Source: CATQHP01 sp965205595 (lineage in GTDB: Bacteria > Acidobacteriota > Terriglobia > Bryobacterales > UBA6623). From it: DNA of 64,000 nucleotides. Shown here piece by piece: positions 51,090 to 59,663 of this stretch. The notes beneath the pieces are model-generated. The model worked only from the letters and a program-made list of their open reading frames with translations, was not told the origin of the DNA and did no database searches. The position numbers and the translations under genes are program-made. Numbering within the stretch: the stretch's first letter is position 1; each line of letters opens with the position of its first letter. The stretch is from assembly GCA_965205595.1 (NCBI GenBank), contig CBDBHI010000006.1, forward strand, positions 62,001-126,000. Reading direction: 5' to 3'.

Positions 51090-52325
51090 TCAGTCGCCGC
51101 TGTGACCGCGCTCGTAGTGCTGCCGAAGGAGATCCTTCCCGTAGTCGTTGCCATTCGGGGTGCGGACCACGCTGTGAACGTGGCGACGCGAGGGTGGATC
51201 GGTGCGCGAGCCCAGCGCGATCGGGGCCTGCTGGTCGAACTCAATCAAGATGACCGGGCTGTGAATTCGGTAGTAAAAAACCCCATCCGGGCCGGTCGTA
51301 CCAATCCAAGCAAAGTAGGTGTCATCGAGATGTTTGCGAACTTCCTCCAGCCGAACTTTCGCGTGGCCGGGCTTCATATTATTGACGTATTCCGCGACGA
51401 TATCGATCAATAGCTCCCGCTGTAGTTTGGTGAGACCGGTCGCGGGGATTCCCGCGTAATCAAGGACGATGTTGTCGCGAAACGCTTCGCCAAGGTTGTT
51501 GGTTCTATCCTTGCCGTCCTTGCCGCCGATGGTCGCCTTCTCGCGCTGGGCGGCATCGAGCGAGTCCATTAGCGTCGCGCCCCTGGCCTGCTCGTCTTGC
51601 ATGATCGCCGCGCCCTTAAACTTTCCAGAGTTCGCCACCGTGGGCTCCGAGCCCATAAACACCGGCGTCATCACGATCTGATCACCAAGGATGAAGCAGT
51701 TGATGATCACATGATGGCCTTCGAACTGCCAGCCCCAAGGCTCGCTGAGCGACGGCTCGCCCATGATCGTTAGGTAGTAGATCCACTCGCCGTATTCCTT
51801 GAAATTGTTCGTCAGTTCGGCAAGCGTGTGATTGAGCCGCATGATGTCGCGCGTCTTGCGGTAACCACGCGTGCTAAGGCCCTTGCGAACCACATCCAAA
51901 GCAAGCTCTCGTTGCTTCGCGGTCATCTGATCGAGCCGTACGCCCTGCTGCCAATAGAAGTGCCAGTTACCCCATCTCTGCCACTCGGGGTCGTCGACGG
52001 CATAAAGCGTTCGTTCCCGCTCCTCGGCGTTAAGACTAGTCAAGAACTCTTTTGCGGCGGCCATAACCGGTGCAGTCGTCACCCCGGTCGATTTGATCGG
52101 TAACAGTCCCCTCAGCGGTGTACCATTTGTCGTAACGCCAACCCAGGGCGCCGCGAGTTGCCGGCGCTCGTCTTCACGGGCGCGTTCGATCGCGGCGGCC
52201 GCCCCGCCCTTTTTCTTTGCGGTGCCATCCTTCCCTGCCTGCGAAAACGCCGGCCGGTCCACAAAGGCAAACACGGCGAGCAGACAGAAGCACGCCAGAA
52301 GATACGCTCGTTTGGTCATATCCAT
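51090..52325 (-). CDS. Exported DUF3500 protein
   Basis: A 411-residue protein with a signal peptide (AYLLACFCLLAVFAFVDRPA). The remainder is a DUF3500 domain: AAKEFLTSLNAEERERTLYA, WGWQFEGHHVIINCFIL, TPVFMGSEPTVANSGKFKG and the ending SPVILIEFDQQAPIAL with RRHVHSVVRTPNGNDYG. DUF3500 proteins are uncharacterised but widespread in soil bacteria and planctomycetes. The open frame extends to 52724, but only the ATG at 52325 (or 52319) gives a signal peptide. It is convergent with nhaC. Confidence 0.85.
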   Translation of the reverse strand: MDMTKRAYLLACFCLLAVFAFVDRPAFSQAGKDGTAKKKGGAAAAIERAREDERRQLAAPWVGVTTNGTPLRGLLPIKSTGVTTAPVMAAAKEFLTSLNAEERERTLYAVDDPEWQRWGNWHFYWQQGVRLDQMTAKQRELALDVVRKGLSTRGYRKTRDIMRLNHTLAELTNNFKEYGEWIYYLTIMGEPSLSEPWGWQFEGHHVIINCFILGDQIVMTPVFMGSEPTVANSGKFKGAAIMQDEQARGATLMDSLDAAQREKATIGGKDGKDRTNNLGEAFRDNIVLDYAGIPATGLTKLQRELLIDIVAEYVNNMKPGHAKVRLEEVRKHLDDTYFAWIGTTGPDGVFYYRIHSPVILIEFDQQAPIALGSRTDPPSRRHVHSVVRTPNGNDYGKDLLRQHYERGHSGD

Positions 52326-52369
52326 ATGAGTATAAACACCTTCAGAAAACGTAGATATGAGGCTCGTCC

Positions 52370-52440
52370 CAAATCCGTCAGTAAGGAAGATATGTATACA
52401 ATTTCCGGGCAGACCAGGCATGAGTTGCGTTTGAGCCGCG
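52370..52440. repeat. Dispersed repeat of about 70 bp, copy 1
   Basis: It matches 61119-61189: caaatccgtc, then a taaggra motif, tatgta, caatttccgggc and gcgtttgagccgcgcgcg in the same order and orientation, with small differences in the middle. It lies between the DUF3500 gene and amtB. Confidence 0.65.
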
Positions 52441-52454
52441 CGCGGCTCAAACGC
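52427..52454. repeat. Perfect 28-bp palindrome
   Basis: The arms gcgtttgagccgcg and cgcggctcaaacgc are exact reverse complements with no spacer. It extends the repeat at 52370-52440. The second copy (61119-61189) has only the left arm. It could form a cruciform or bind a dimeric protein. Confidence 0.8.
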
Positions 52455-52829
52455 TAGATCTTCCGCGGCAACGGAGCGCACCCGCGGGGTGTCGCGAATG
52501 TATCTCCTAAGAAACCATGAATGGCCTACTGTTACAGGCGACCAAGCATTGTAGGCACTCGCGAAGGATGCTTGCCGACGGATTTGAGGCTCGATGCGTG
52601 ACGCCGGACAGTCAATAGAAAATTTCAATGGGAACGATTGTTGGGTTTTGCGGGCCGTCGGCTGGCGATGATATTTCGATGAGGCTCGTAGGGCGATTCG
52701 CGGCGAGTCCAATATGCAGACCAATGCTGACGATCGCGAGTTTCACGACCGCTACCGCCAGTCGGCTTGCCAAGTACGCAAGAGAATTTACGCCTGCTGA
52801 AGGGCGCGTTTAGTTGTGAGGAGTGAACT

Positions 52830-54131
52830 ATGAAACTTAGCGCCAGGATGCGCCTGCTGATGATTGGATTGTTGTGTTTCCCTGCCATGGCAAATGCCCA
52901 AGAAGGCGTTGACTCCGGAGACAACGCTTGGATCTTGGTTTGTTCGGCCTTGGTCCTATTGATGACCGGACCCGGTCTAGCGCTGTTTTACGGCGGCCTA
53001 GTCCGCAAGAAAAACGTTCTCGGCACTATGATGCAGTCGTTCGTGATGATGGGCTGGATGACGATTCTGTGGGCAATCTACGGCTACAGCATGGCGTTCG
53101 GCAGCGGTAACTCGTTCTTCGGTGGAACCGAGTACCTATTCCTTAACGGGGTTGGAACCGAAGCAAGCGGATCGATCTCCCACCTAACGTTTATGGTTTT
53201 CCAGTTGATGTTCGCGATCATCACGCCTGCTCTGATATCCGGTGCATTTGCCGAGCGTATGAAGTTCTCGGCAATGCTGGTTTTCATGACCCTGTGGGCA
53301 ACGATCGTGTACTTCCCAATGGCTCACATGGTGTGGGGTCCGGGTGGAGCGATGAATGCCTTCGACGGCGGTGCCATTCCCTGTTTGGACTTCGCCGGCG
53401 GCACGGTCGTCCACATCTCATCGGGCGTCTCGGCCCTCGTGGTCGCCCTCTACTTGGGCGTACGTAAGGGCTACGGGAAAGACTCCATGAAGCCTCACAA
53501 CCTCACTCTCGCCTTTATCGGCGCGTGCTTGCTGTGGGTCGGCTGGTTTGGCTTTAACGCGGGCAGCGCTTTGGCGGCGAATGGCTTAGCGGCTCAGGCC
53601 TTTGTCAATACGCATTTCGCAGCCGCCGCGGCAATGATCGGCTGGCTGTTGATCGAATGGTTGAAGGACGGCAAGGCGAGCGTTCTGGGTGGAATTACCG
53701 GAGCGGTTGCCGGGCTGGTCGCCATCACGCCCGCTTCCGGGTTCGTGACTTCCATGCACGCACTCATAATCGGCCTACTGGCGGGCGGAATATGCTATCT
53801 CGCGGTAGCAGTCATTAAGGCCAAGTTCGGCTACGACGATTCGTTGGACGCATTCGGTGTCCATGGCGTCGGCGGAACCCTTGGCGCAATTTTGACCGGA
53901 GTATTTGCCAGTAATTCAATTCAAGAAGGCTCGACCGGCCTTCTGGAAGGCAACACCTCCCAGTTTGTAAACAACTTCTTAGGCGTTTTGGTCACTTGGG
54001 TCTTTGCCGCCGTCGCGACGTTCATCATTCTGAAAATTACTGACGCAATCTGTGGCGTGCGGGTATCGGAAGCCGATGAACAACAGGGACTCGACATCAC
54101 CCAGCATGGTGAAGAAGCGTACGACTTATAA
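52830..54131 (+). CDS. amtB: Ammonium transporter AmtB
   Basis: A 433-residue ammonium channel with an N-terminal signal peptide (MRLLMIGLLCFPAMANA) and 11 membrane spans. Family features are GPGLALFYGGLVRKKNVLG, FAGGTVVHISSGVSALV, LLWVGWFGFNAGSALAANG, and DAFGVHGVGGTLGAILTG with the pore histidine. It brings in ammonium and is gated by the PII protein encoded directly after it. glnK follows after 20 nt, the conserved amtB-glnK pair. Confidence 0.97.
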   Translation: MKLSARMRLLMIGLLCFPAMANAQEGVDSGDNAWILVCSALVLLMTGPGLALFYGGLVRKKNVLGTMMQSFVMMGWMTILWAIYGYSMAFGSGNSFFGGTEYLFLNGVGTEASGSISHLTFMVFQLMFAIITPALISGAFAERMKFSAMLVFMTLWATIVYFPMAHMVWGPGGAMNAFDGGAIPCLDFAGGTVVHISSGVSALVVALYLGVRKGYGKDSMKPHNLTLAFIGACLLWVGWFGFNAGSALAANGLAAQAFVNTHFAAAAAMIGWLLIEWLKDGKASVLGGITGAVAGLVAITPASGFVTSMHALIIGLLAGGICYLAVAVIKAKFGYDDSLDAFGVHGVGGTLGAILTGVFASNSIQEGSTGLLEGNTSQFVNNFLGVLVTWVFAAVATFIILKITDAICGVRVSEADEQQGLDITQHGEEAYDL

Positions 54132-54151
54132 TTTGCGAAGGAGCTCAGGCA

Positions 54152-54490
54152 ATGAAGAAAATTGAAGCAGTGATCCAGCCTTTCAAGCTTGACGACGTGC
54201 GTGAGGCGCTGAAGGGCGTCGGTGTAGACGGCATGACCATCTACGACGTGCGTGGACACGGCCGTCAAAAGGGCCACAAGGAAGTCTATCGTGGGCAGGA
54301 GTACGAAGTCGACCTACTGCCCAAGGTAAAAATCGAAGCCGTCGTGACGGATGACCGTGTTGAAGAGACGGTCAAGGCGATCGTAGAATCCGCTCGTACA
54401 GGGAAAATTGGTGATGGAAAGGTCTTCATTTCCGATGTCGGTGAAGCGATCCGTATTCGCAATAGCGACAAAGACTCCGCAGCCCTCTAG
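54152..54490 (+). CDS. glnK: PII nitrogen regulatory protein (GlnK/GlnB)
   Basis: A 112-residue PII signal protein sensing 2-oxoglutarate and ATP/ADP. The T-loop has KGHKEVYRGQEYEVDLLPK with Tyr51, the site uridylylated by GlnD; the B and C loops are ARTGKIGDGKVF and the C-terminal residues. Pairing with amtB marks it as the GlnK type. The uridylyltransferase gene follows, so modification is expected. A hairpin with a U-rich tail lies just after the stop. Confidence 0.96.
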   Translation: MKKIEAVIQPFKLDDVREALKGVGVDGMTIYDVRGHGRQKGHKEVYRGQEYEVDLLPKVKIEAVVTDDRVEETVKAIVESARTGKIGDGKVFISDVGEAIRIRNSDKDSAAL

Positions 54491-54522
54491 AGCACCTGAA
54501 GACTGACCTATTTTTTCAAAAC

Positions 54523-54564
54523 GCCCCCGCCGGCTCGATCATCGTGCCGGCGGGGCATTTCTTT
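54523..54564 (+). terminator. Rho-independent terminator after glnK
   Basis: A GC-rich stem, gcccccgccggc paired with gccggcggggc, has an 11-nt loop and is followed by atttctttg. It would end amtB-glnK transcripts, or partly so, before glnD at 54630. A T6 run just upstream gives weaker function on the other strand. Confidence 0.75.
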
Positions 54565-54629
54565 GTCGGCAACAGCCCCCAAGTTCAACCGCGCCCACCC
54601 TTTTCCAGACGGTCCTTAGGCGCTAACTC

Positions 54630-57203
54630 ATGTCGGATCTTTCTGCGTACCACCTGCAACAGATGGAAAGCATCAACTCGGAATTCTTTGAGACCGGTAA
54701 CGGTTTCCATGCAATTGCCAAGCGCACTGATGCAGTAGACGAAATCGTCAAGGGTCACTTCCAAAAAGCCTTCGAAGGCTCCGCGTCCGGCGTAGCGGCC
54801 GTGGCGGTCGGAGGATATGGCCGCCGACAGCTTTTCCCTTACTCCGACGTGGACTTGCTCTTACTGGTCAAAGGCAATGGCAGCGCGTCGAAGAGTGAAG
54901 ATCGAATCGCCGGCCTTCTGGCCGACCTCTGGGACTCGCAACTGCGCGTTTCGCAATCAGTGCGAACCCCGTCGGAGTGCACCAAACTCGCACCCGACAA
55001 CACGGAGTTGCACATCAGTCTGCTTGACACGCGATTCTTGTGCGGCGACGAAGTGTTCTTTCGCGAGTTTGAATCAACTAAGCTACCCAAGTTTTATCTG
55101 CGCGAGCAGCAAGCGCTGACTCGCGAGCTTGTTGAGGCCGCCCGAAAACGTCAGCGCGCCTTCGGAAACACGATCTACCACCTCGAGCCCAACGTGAAGG
55201 AAGGGCCGGGCGGGCTGCGCGACTTTCAACTGGCCTGTTGGCTCATGCAGCTCGACAACCTGTCTCAGGACAAGATCCCGACAAGCGAAGAGTTCCTGCC
55301 ACTCGACCACGACCATCGAGTCAGTGAAGCGAAGAGATTCCTATTCGCGTTGCGCTGCTACCTGCACTACTTCCATGGACGCGACAAGAACCTTTTGACG
55401 TTCGACCTGCAAGAGACAGTCGCGCACGAGGGCAGCGGCAAAGCGTTCCCTGACGGTCTCGCCGTATCGGGTTGGATGCGCGAGTTCTTCCGCAACATCC
55501 GGGTCATCGACCGGCTGTCGGCCCGTGCAATCGACGAGCACGCGGTTCCGCAAAACTCGCTGTTCACGCTGTTCCGCAATCGCAAATCGAAGTTGTCGAA
55601 CCGTCACTTCACCGTAAGCAATGGCCGAATCTTTTGGCGTGGAAGCCGGCAACTGGAGGCAGTGCCCGAGTTAGGCCTGGAGATCTTCGCCTTCATGGCG
55701 CGCCACGGATTGCCGCTCGCCGCTAAAACCGAACGCCGCATCGAGGCACAACTTCCGGCTGTCCGCGCGCACCTCGACGCGAATCAATCGCACTGGCCGC
55801 CGCTTCGCGAAATTCTTCTAGCCCCACACACCTACCCAGCCATGCGCGCCATGCGCGAGACCGGTGTGCTGTTTGAGTTATTCCCTTCCTTCAAACTCGT
55901 AGACTGCTTGGTAATTCGCGACTTCTATCACCGCTACACCGTGGATGAGCACACGTTGGTCACGATTCGCGTGCTAAAAGAACTTAAGCTCGACGGCGAT
56001 CAACGCGACAGCCGTTATGCCCGCCTGCTCGAGGAGATCGATCGACCCGAGCTGGTTTACTTTGCACTTTTATTCCACGACATCGGCAAGGGCGTCAAAG
56101 ACCGCAACCATTCCGACGTCGGCGCCGAACTTGCGACGCAGGCGATGGACCGTATCGGCCTCAGCGACAAATCCGATCGTGACACGGTTGATTTTCTGAT
56201 CAGAGATCATCTCACCATGTCCGGCGTGATGACGAAGCGGGACATTAGCGAGACCGAAACCCTAGAAGATTTCAAAGAGAGCGTCGGCACTCTCGAGCGG
56301 TTAAAGATGCTCACGATACTGACGTTTGCCGATACCAGCGGCGTCGACCCGAAAGCGATGACCACCTGGCGGAAGGACCTGCTCTGGCAGCTCTTTCTCG
56401 GAACTCACCGGATCTTTACGCGCGATCTCGAAGACAAGCGCATCGAGCCGGATCACGAAGACTCACTTCTTGATCTAGCCGATAACCCCGCCGAGGGCCG
56501 CGAACTGAAGACCTTTCTAAAAGGTTTTCCCCACCGCTACCTACGGACGCACACCCCCGAACAGATCTACGCTCACTACACGCTCGGGAGAAATCTGGAG
56601 CCTGACTCAGGCGCCGTTGACATCCAGAACGTCCAAGGACGCTACGAAATCGTTGTGATCGGCTGGGAGCGCCCGTTCTTGTTCGCCTCTTTGTGCGCCG
56701 CGCTTTCTGGTTTTGGCCTCAGCATCTCCAAGGCGGAAGCCTTCGCAAACGACGCCGGAGTCATTCTAGATACATTCCACGTCGCTATCTCCGAGAGCGC
56801 TGGTACTAGCGATCTCCAAAAGGGCGAACTGGCCCAGCTCAAGAAGAACTTACGCCGTGTGTCAGAAGGGCGCATGGACGCCGAAGAGCTACTCCAACAG
56901 CGTCGAACGCTCGGCGTTCGGCGTCGCACTTTTATCGAGCCGCGGGTGTCATTCGACAACGAAACTTCGACGCGCGCCACTATCTTCAACGTAACCGCCG
57001 AGGACCGCACGGGTCTGCTATTCGACTTAGCCAGCCGATTCTCGCAAAACGAATGCGACATCGACGTAGTCCTGATCGACACTCGTGGACATCGAGCGCG
57101 CGACGTATTCTACGTCAGGGGTCCCGAAGGCAAACTCGACGAGCCTAACTGCGAGGCGCTTTGTGAGGAACTTCAGGCGGCTTGTTTGATTCGGGCCGAA
57201 TAA
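54630..57203 (+). CDS. glnD: [Protein-PII] uridylyltransferase / uridylyl-removing enzyme
   Basis: An 857-residue bifunctional nitrogen sensor. The nucleotidyltransferase domain has GGYGRRQ at 61-67 with the metal aspartates in YSDVDLLLLV (73 and 75). The HD domain removing UMP has ALLFHDIGKG near residue 483 and RDHLTMSG. Two C-terminal ACT domains (about 672 and 787, for example FNVTAEDRTGLLFDLASRFS) sense glutamine. It acts on the GlnK encoded just upstream. Its last 59 nt overlap the convergent DHPS-like gene. Confidence 0.96.
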   Translation: MSDLSAYHLQQMESINSEFFETGNGFHAIAKRTDAVDEIVKGHFQKAFEGSASGVAAVAVGGYGRRQLFPYSDVDLLLLVKGNGSASKSEDRIAGLLADLWDSQLRVSQSVRTPSECTKLAPDNTELHISLLDTRFLCGDEVFFREFESTKLPKFYLREQQALTRELVEAARKRQRAFGNTIYHLEPNVKEGPGGLRDFQLACWLMQLDNLSQDKIPTSEEFLPLDHDHRVSEAKRFLFALRCYLHYFHGRDKNLLTFDLQETVAHEGSGKAFPDGLAVSGWMREFFRNIRVIDRLSARAIDEHAVPQNSLFTLFRNRKSKLSNRHFTVSNGRIFWRGSRQLEAVPELGLEIFAFMARHGLPLAAKTERRIEAQLPAVRAHLDANQSHWPPLREILLAPHTYPAMRAMRETGVLFELFPSFKLVDCLVIRDFYHRYTVDEHTLVTIRVLKELKLDGDQRDSRYARLLEEIDRPELVYFALLFHDIGKGVKDRNHSDVGAELATQAMDRIGLSDKSDRDTVDFLIRDHLTMSGVMTKRDISETETLEDFKESVGTLERLKMLTILTFADTSGVDPKAMTTWRKDLLWQLFLGTHRIFTRDLEDKRIEPDHEDSLLDLADNPAEGRELKTFLKGFPHRYLRTHTPEQIYAHYTLGRNLEPDSGAVDIQNVQGRYEIVVIGWERPFLFASLCAALSGFGLSISKAEAFANDAGVILDTFHVAISESAGTSDLQKGELAQLKKNLRRVSEGRMDAEELLQQRRTLGVRRRTFIEPRVSFDNETSTRATIFNVTAEDRTGLLFDLASRFSQNECDIDVVLIDTRGHRARDVFYVRGPEGKLDEPNCEALCEELQAACLIRAE

Positions 57204-58104
57204 CTTTGATGACCGGCTGGGAGGACGCCTCGGGCTCTTGCCGACTGCGGGCGTCGTCAGCGCGATAGATACGATCGACGGCCGCCGCCGTGAGTCGCAC
57301 CAGACTCGGCTCGCTAACTCTCAATATATGCGCGCCTGAATCCAAGGCCAGCGTAGCGGCAACTGAAGCGGCGGCCTGCTTCTCCTCATCGCTGGCGCGA
57401 ATCGTGTCCACCAAAAACCGCATGCCCGAGAGTGTCACCTGAATTCCCTGCCCCACGGGCGCAACTTTGCTCAATAGTCTGATTAAGTCGTAGTTCTCCG
57501 GCCCACGTTTTCCGTGCTCCAAACCGGGGTCGACCACTACACGGCGCCGGTCGATTCCAGCGCGGTTTGCGCGAATGAGCGATGCCTGTAAATCCTTCGT
57601 AACCATGTCCTTAAGATTCACAATCGGCGATTGTCGCGACCATTCATCAGGACTTCCGCGCATGTGACCCAAGATCACCGCCGCGCTCGAGTCGTTCAAC
57701 GCCTTTGCAAGTTCCTCATCAAATGCCAGGCCGCTAATATCGTGAATTCCATCGACACCGATCTCGATTGCTCTCGTAGCGGTTTCAGAATTTGGCGTCG
57801 TGACAATCACAGGCACCTGCACCCGTGATTGAAGCTTTCGCAGCGTAGGGACGAGGCGTTTAAGTTCGTCGTCCGATATAGGCCGCTCAGCCGGTCGCGC
57901 CGGGCTGGGATTAAGATCGATAAAATCCGCGCCCTCATCTTCGAGCCGCTGCACCTCGGCCAAAACCTTCTCGGGTTCGACGTGGTCGCCACCCAGAGCA
58001 CTGCCCGGCCCAATTTCGATCAGGGCACAAATCTGCGTCCGGACGCCGAGGGTAACCTCTTCGCCGCGAATCCTCCAGACAGGTGAACTTCGCTGAAATG
58101 ACAC
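57145..58104 (-). CDS. Dihydropteroate-synthase-like protein with a degenerate active site
   Basis: A 319-residue TIM-barrel protein. Order and spacing follow dihydropteroate synthase: EDEGADFIDLNPSPARPAE where DHPS has IDIGGESTRPG, then IHDISGLAFDEE, VILGHMRGSPDEW, VVVDPGLEHGKRG, VTLSGMRFLVDT and ILRVSEPSLVRL. The pterin-contact start (NVTPDSFSDGG in DHPS) is replaced by ALIEIGPGSALGG; the GxSRK loop is replaced by LSGMRFL; the RVHDV end is replaced by RVSEP. It may act on another pterin-like or pABA-free substrate, as in methyltransferase-type pterin-binding enzymes. It is the third gene of a VTT-GNAT-DHPS-like run, with a 5-nt gap. Confidence 0.8.
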   Translation of the reverse strand: MSFQRSSPVWRIRGEEVTLGVRTQICALIEIGPGSALGGDHVEPEKVLAEVQRLEDEGADFIDLNPSPARPAERPISDDELKRLVPTLRKLQSRVQVPVIVTTPNSETATRAIEIGVDGIHDISGLAFDEELAKALNDSSAAVILGHMRGSPDEWSRQSPIVNLKDMVTKDLQASLIRANRAGIDRRRVVVDPGLEHGKRGPENYDLIRLLSKVAPVGQGIQVTLSGMRFLVDTIRASDEEKQAAASVAATLALDSGAHILRVSEPSLVRLTAAAVDRIYRADDARSRQEPEASSQPVIKVIRPESNKPPEVPHKAPRS

Positions 58105-58109
58105 TATTT

Positions 58110-58946
58110 TTATCCGAACTCGAAGCCGGCTGTAGCGTACACATACTCCGGGTGCTCAATGCGCAAAATCGATTCGCCACTGTTGAGCACCATGCGTACC
58201 AGTCTTCGTCTTGATTGGAATCCAAAGCTCGATGCCAGTCGGCAGACCGAGGAGTTGGCGGGGAGCAAGTCCCAGAATACAGCCTCCGCCGAACGCTTCG
58301 CCAAAAATAAACTGACTAGTCCGGCAGCCGACTTTTCGCTTGACGCCACACACGGCCCCAAAAAGTAAGCGGCCGAGCCCTTTCGGCCAAGCAAAAACCC
58401 GTCGGACGCCGAGTAGCAGTTCCCATCTTCCACATCCATTAACGACGAAATGATCCGACTGCGATCCGCTCCAAAAGCAGCCCGATCCAACGTGCCGTTT
58501 TCTAGCCGATCGAGGCCCAACCCCGCGTCCTCGAAGCCTCCCATCGTCGGCTCGCCGGCGGCCTCACGCGCCCAGCGTTCGATCGGTTCCTCGTCGATAA
58601 ACCCCAGATTGAGGTACAGCGGACGGCCTTGATCAGTGGCATCAAGCTTCACGCAGCGAACTCTCTTCTCTCGCAGCCACGCAAGCGCAAACTCCATCAA
58701 CCCGCGAGCAATGCCCTGGCGGCGGTACTCCGGCGCGACCAACACCATGCCGAGCCAGGCCAAGTCCGAGCCGTAGCACACAGCCGTTGTTGTCCCCGCA
58801 ACGACTCCATTTCGCTCATCCACAAAACACCCTTCAGGCTCGAGCGCGAGCAGACGCGCCCAGTCCTCGGGAGTCTGGCTCCAACCCACTGCTTCCTTCA
58901 GCCGCATTGCGCCTGCGATATCGGCCTGCGTCATCAAGCGAATCAT
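58110..58946 (-). CDS. GNAT-family N-acetyltransferase with a C-terminal acetyltransferase-like half
   Basis: A 278-residue protein. The N-terminal GNAT domain has LAWLGMVLVAPEYRRQGIAR (the acetyl-CoA-binding loop, RRQGIA) and YLNLGFIDEE. The C-terminal half (about 145-278) has the layout of a second, degenerate acetyltransferase domain, as in two-domain GNATs such as YitH-like proteins. The acceptor is unknown. Its start overlaps the upstream VTT gene by 4 nt and the DHPS-like gene follows after 5 nt, so all three are probably co-translated. Confidence 0.85.
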   Translation of the reverse strand: MIRLMTQADIAGAMRLKEAVGWSQTPEDWARLLALEPEGCFVDERNGVVAGTTTAVCYGSDLAWLGMVLVAPEYRRQGIARGLMEFALAWLREKRVRCVKLDATDQGRPLYLNLGFIDEEPIERWAREAAGEPTMGGFEDAGLGLDRLENGTLDRAAFGADRSRIISSLMDVEDGNCYSASDGFLLGRKGSAAYFLGPCVASSEKSAAGLVSLFLAKRSAEAVFWDLLPANSSVCRLASSFGFQSRRRLVRMVLNSGESILRIEHPEYVYATAGFEFG

Positions 58947-59605
58947 GCCGGTTGCTGCCGCCTCTGATAAACCAAAAAGCCAATAAACAACAGCACGGCG
59001 AACGTAGCAATCACAGCCATCGCATAGTAATTTTTAGAATTGGCCTGGGCGCCAAACAAAGTACTAAGAAACAGCGCCGGCATGCGAGCCATCGCGCTAA
59101 TCGTAACGAATTCGAAGAATCGAAAGTCCGTCAGCCCGGCCCCGTACGACATGGCGTCCTTGGGCGTGCCTGGAACCAGGAACAGCAGGAACAACGCAGT
59201 CTTGCCCTTGCGGCTACGCAGCGATTCGTCAATGCGAGCCAATCGATCATGCCCGACAATTTTGCCGACGGCCGGCCTCCCGACCAGTCGCGCAAAACTG
59301 TAGTCGAAAGCTGAACCAAGCGCGATACCGATCACCGAATACACAAACCCCCACCAAGCGCCAAACACGTATCCGGCGGCGATTTGAGTGATTTCGCCGG
59401 GAATCAGAAAAATGACAACCTGAGCAAATTGAATCGCGATACACAGCAGCGGCCCGCGCGGGCCATCGCTCCGCATCCAATCGACGAGCTGCTCGTGATC
59501 ACTCAGACGCGCTATGAGTCCGCTTCGCCACGCCAGATATACGGCCACCCCCAGCGCAAGCGCCGCCGCCACGGCAATCAATTTCTTCATTCGATCGGGA
59601 TTCAC
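58943..59605 (-). CDS. VTT-domain (TVP38/TMEM64/DedA-like) membrane protein
   Basis: A 220-residue inner-membrane protein with about five hydrophobic spans. The VTT signature is in FLIPGEITQIAAGYVFGAWW and SAFDYSFARLVGRPAVGKIV, with LFLLFLVPGTPKDAMSYGAG as the second re-entrant part. VTT proteins are likely lipid scramblases or flippases. It is the first gene of a three-gene unit and is divergent from the small membrane protein gene at 59664. Confidence 0.9.
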   Translation of the reverse strand: MNPDRMKKLIAVAAALALGVAVYLAWRSGLIARLSDHEQLVDWMRSDGPRGPLLCIAIQFAQVVIFLIPGEITQIAAGYVFGAWWGFVYSVIGIALGSAFDYSFARLVGRPAVGKIVGHDRLARIDESLRSRKGKTALFLLFLVPGTPKDAMSYGAGLTDFRFFEFVTISAMARMPALFLSTLFGAQANSKNYYAMAVIATFAVLLFIGFLVYQRRQQPA

Positions 59606-59663
59606 CGTGCGCCGGAATTCAGCATTTCTCGTATTCTATCCCGCAGTGACCTTGCACGAGCCA

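Larger units (their letters stand above)
52326..52829. other. Intergenic region upstream of amtB, with repeats
   Basis: About 500 nt. The left part holds one copy of a dispersed repeat (52370-52440) ending in a perfect palindrome (52427-52454). A weaker inverted pair caagcat/atgcttg lies near 52540-52575. A 61-codon plus-strand frame at 52628-52813 resembles nothing known. The amtB promoter must lie here; no sigma-54-type GG-N10-GC element was found. Confidence 0.5.

Noticed and set aside
52628..52813. Sixty-one-codon plus-strand frame just before amtB.
   Set aside because: No family resemblance, no clear ribosome-binding site, and composition does not look coding; it is probably the amtB leader.
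52560..52829. Sigma-54 promoter for amtB.
   Set aside because: Candidates with GG and GC boxes had the wrong spacing (12 nt instead of 10).
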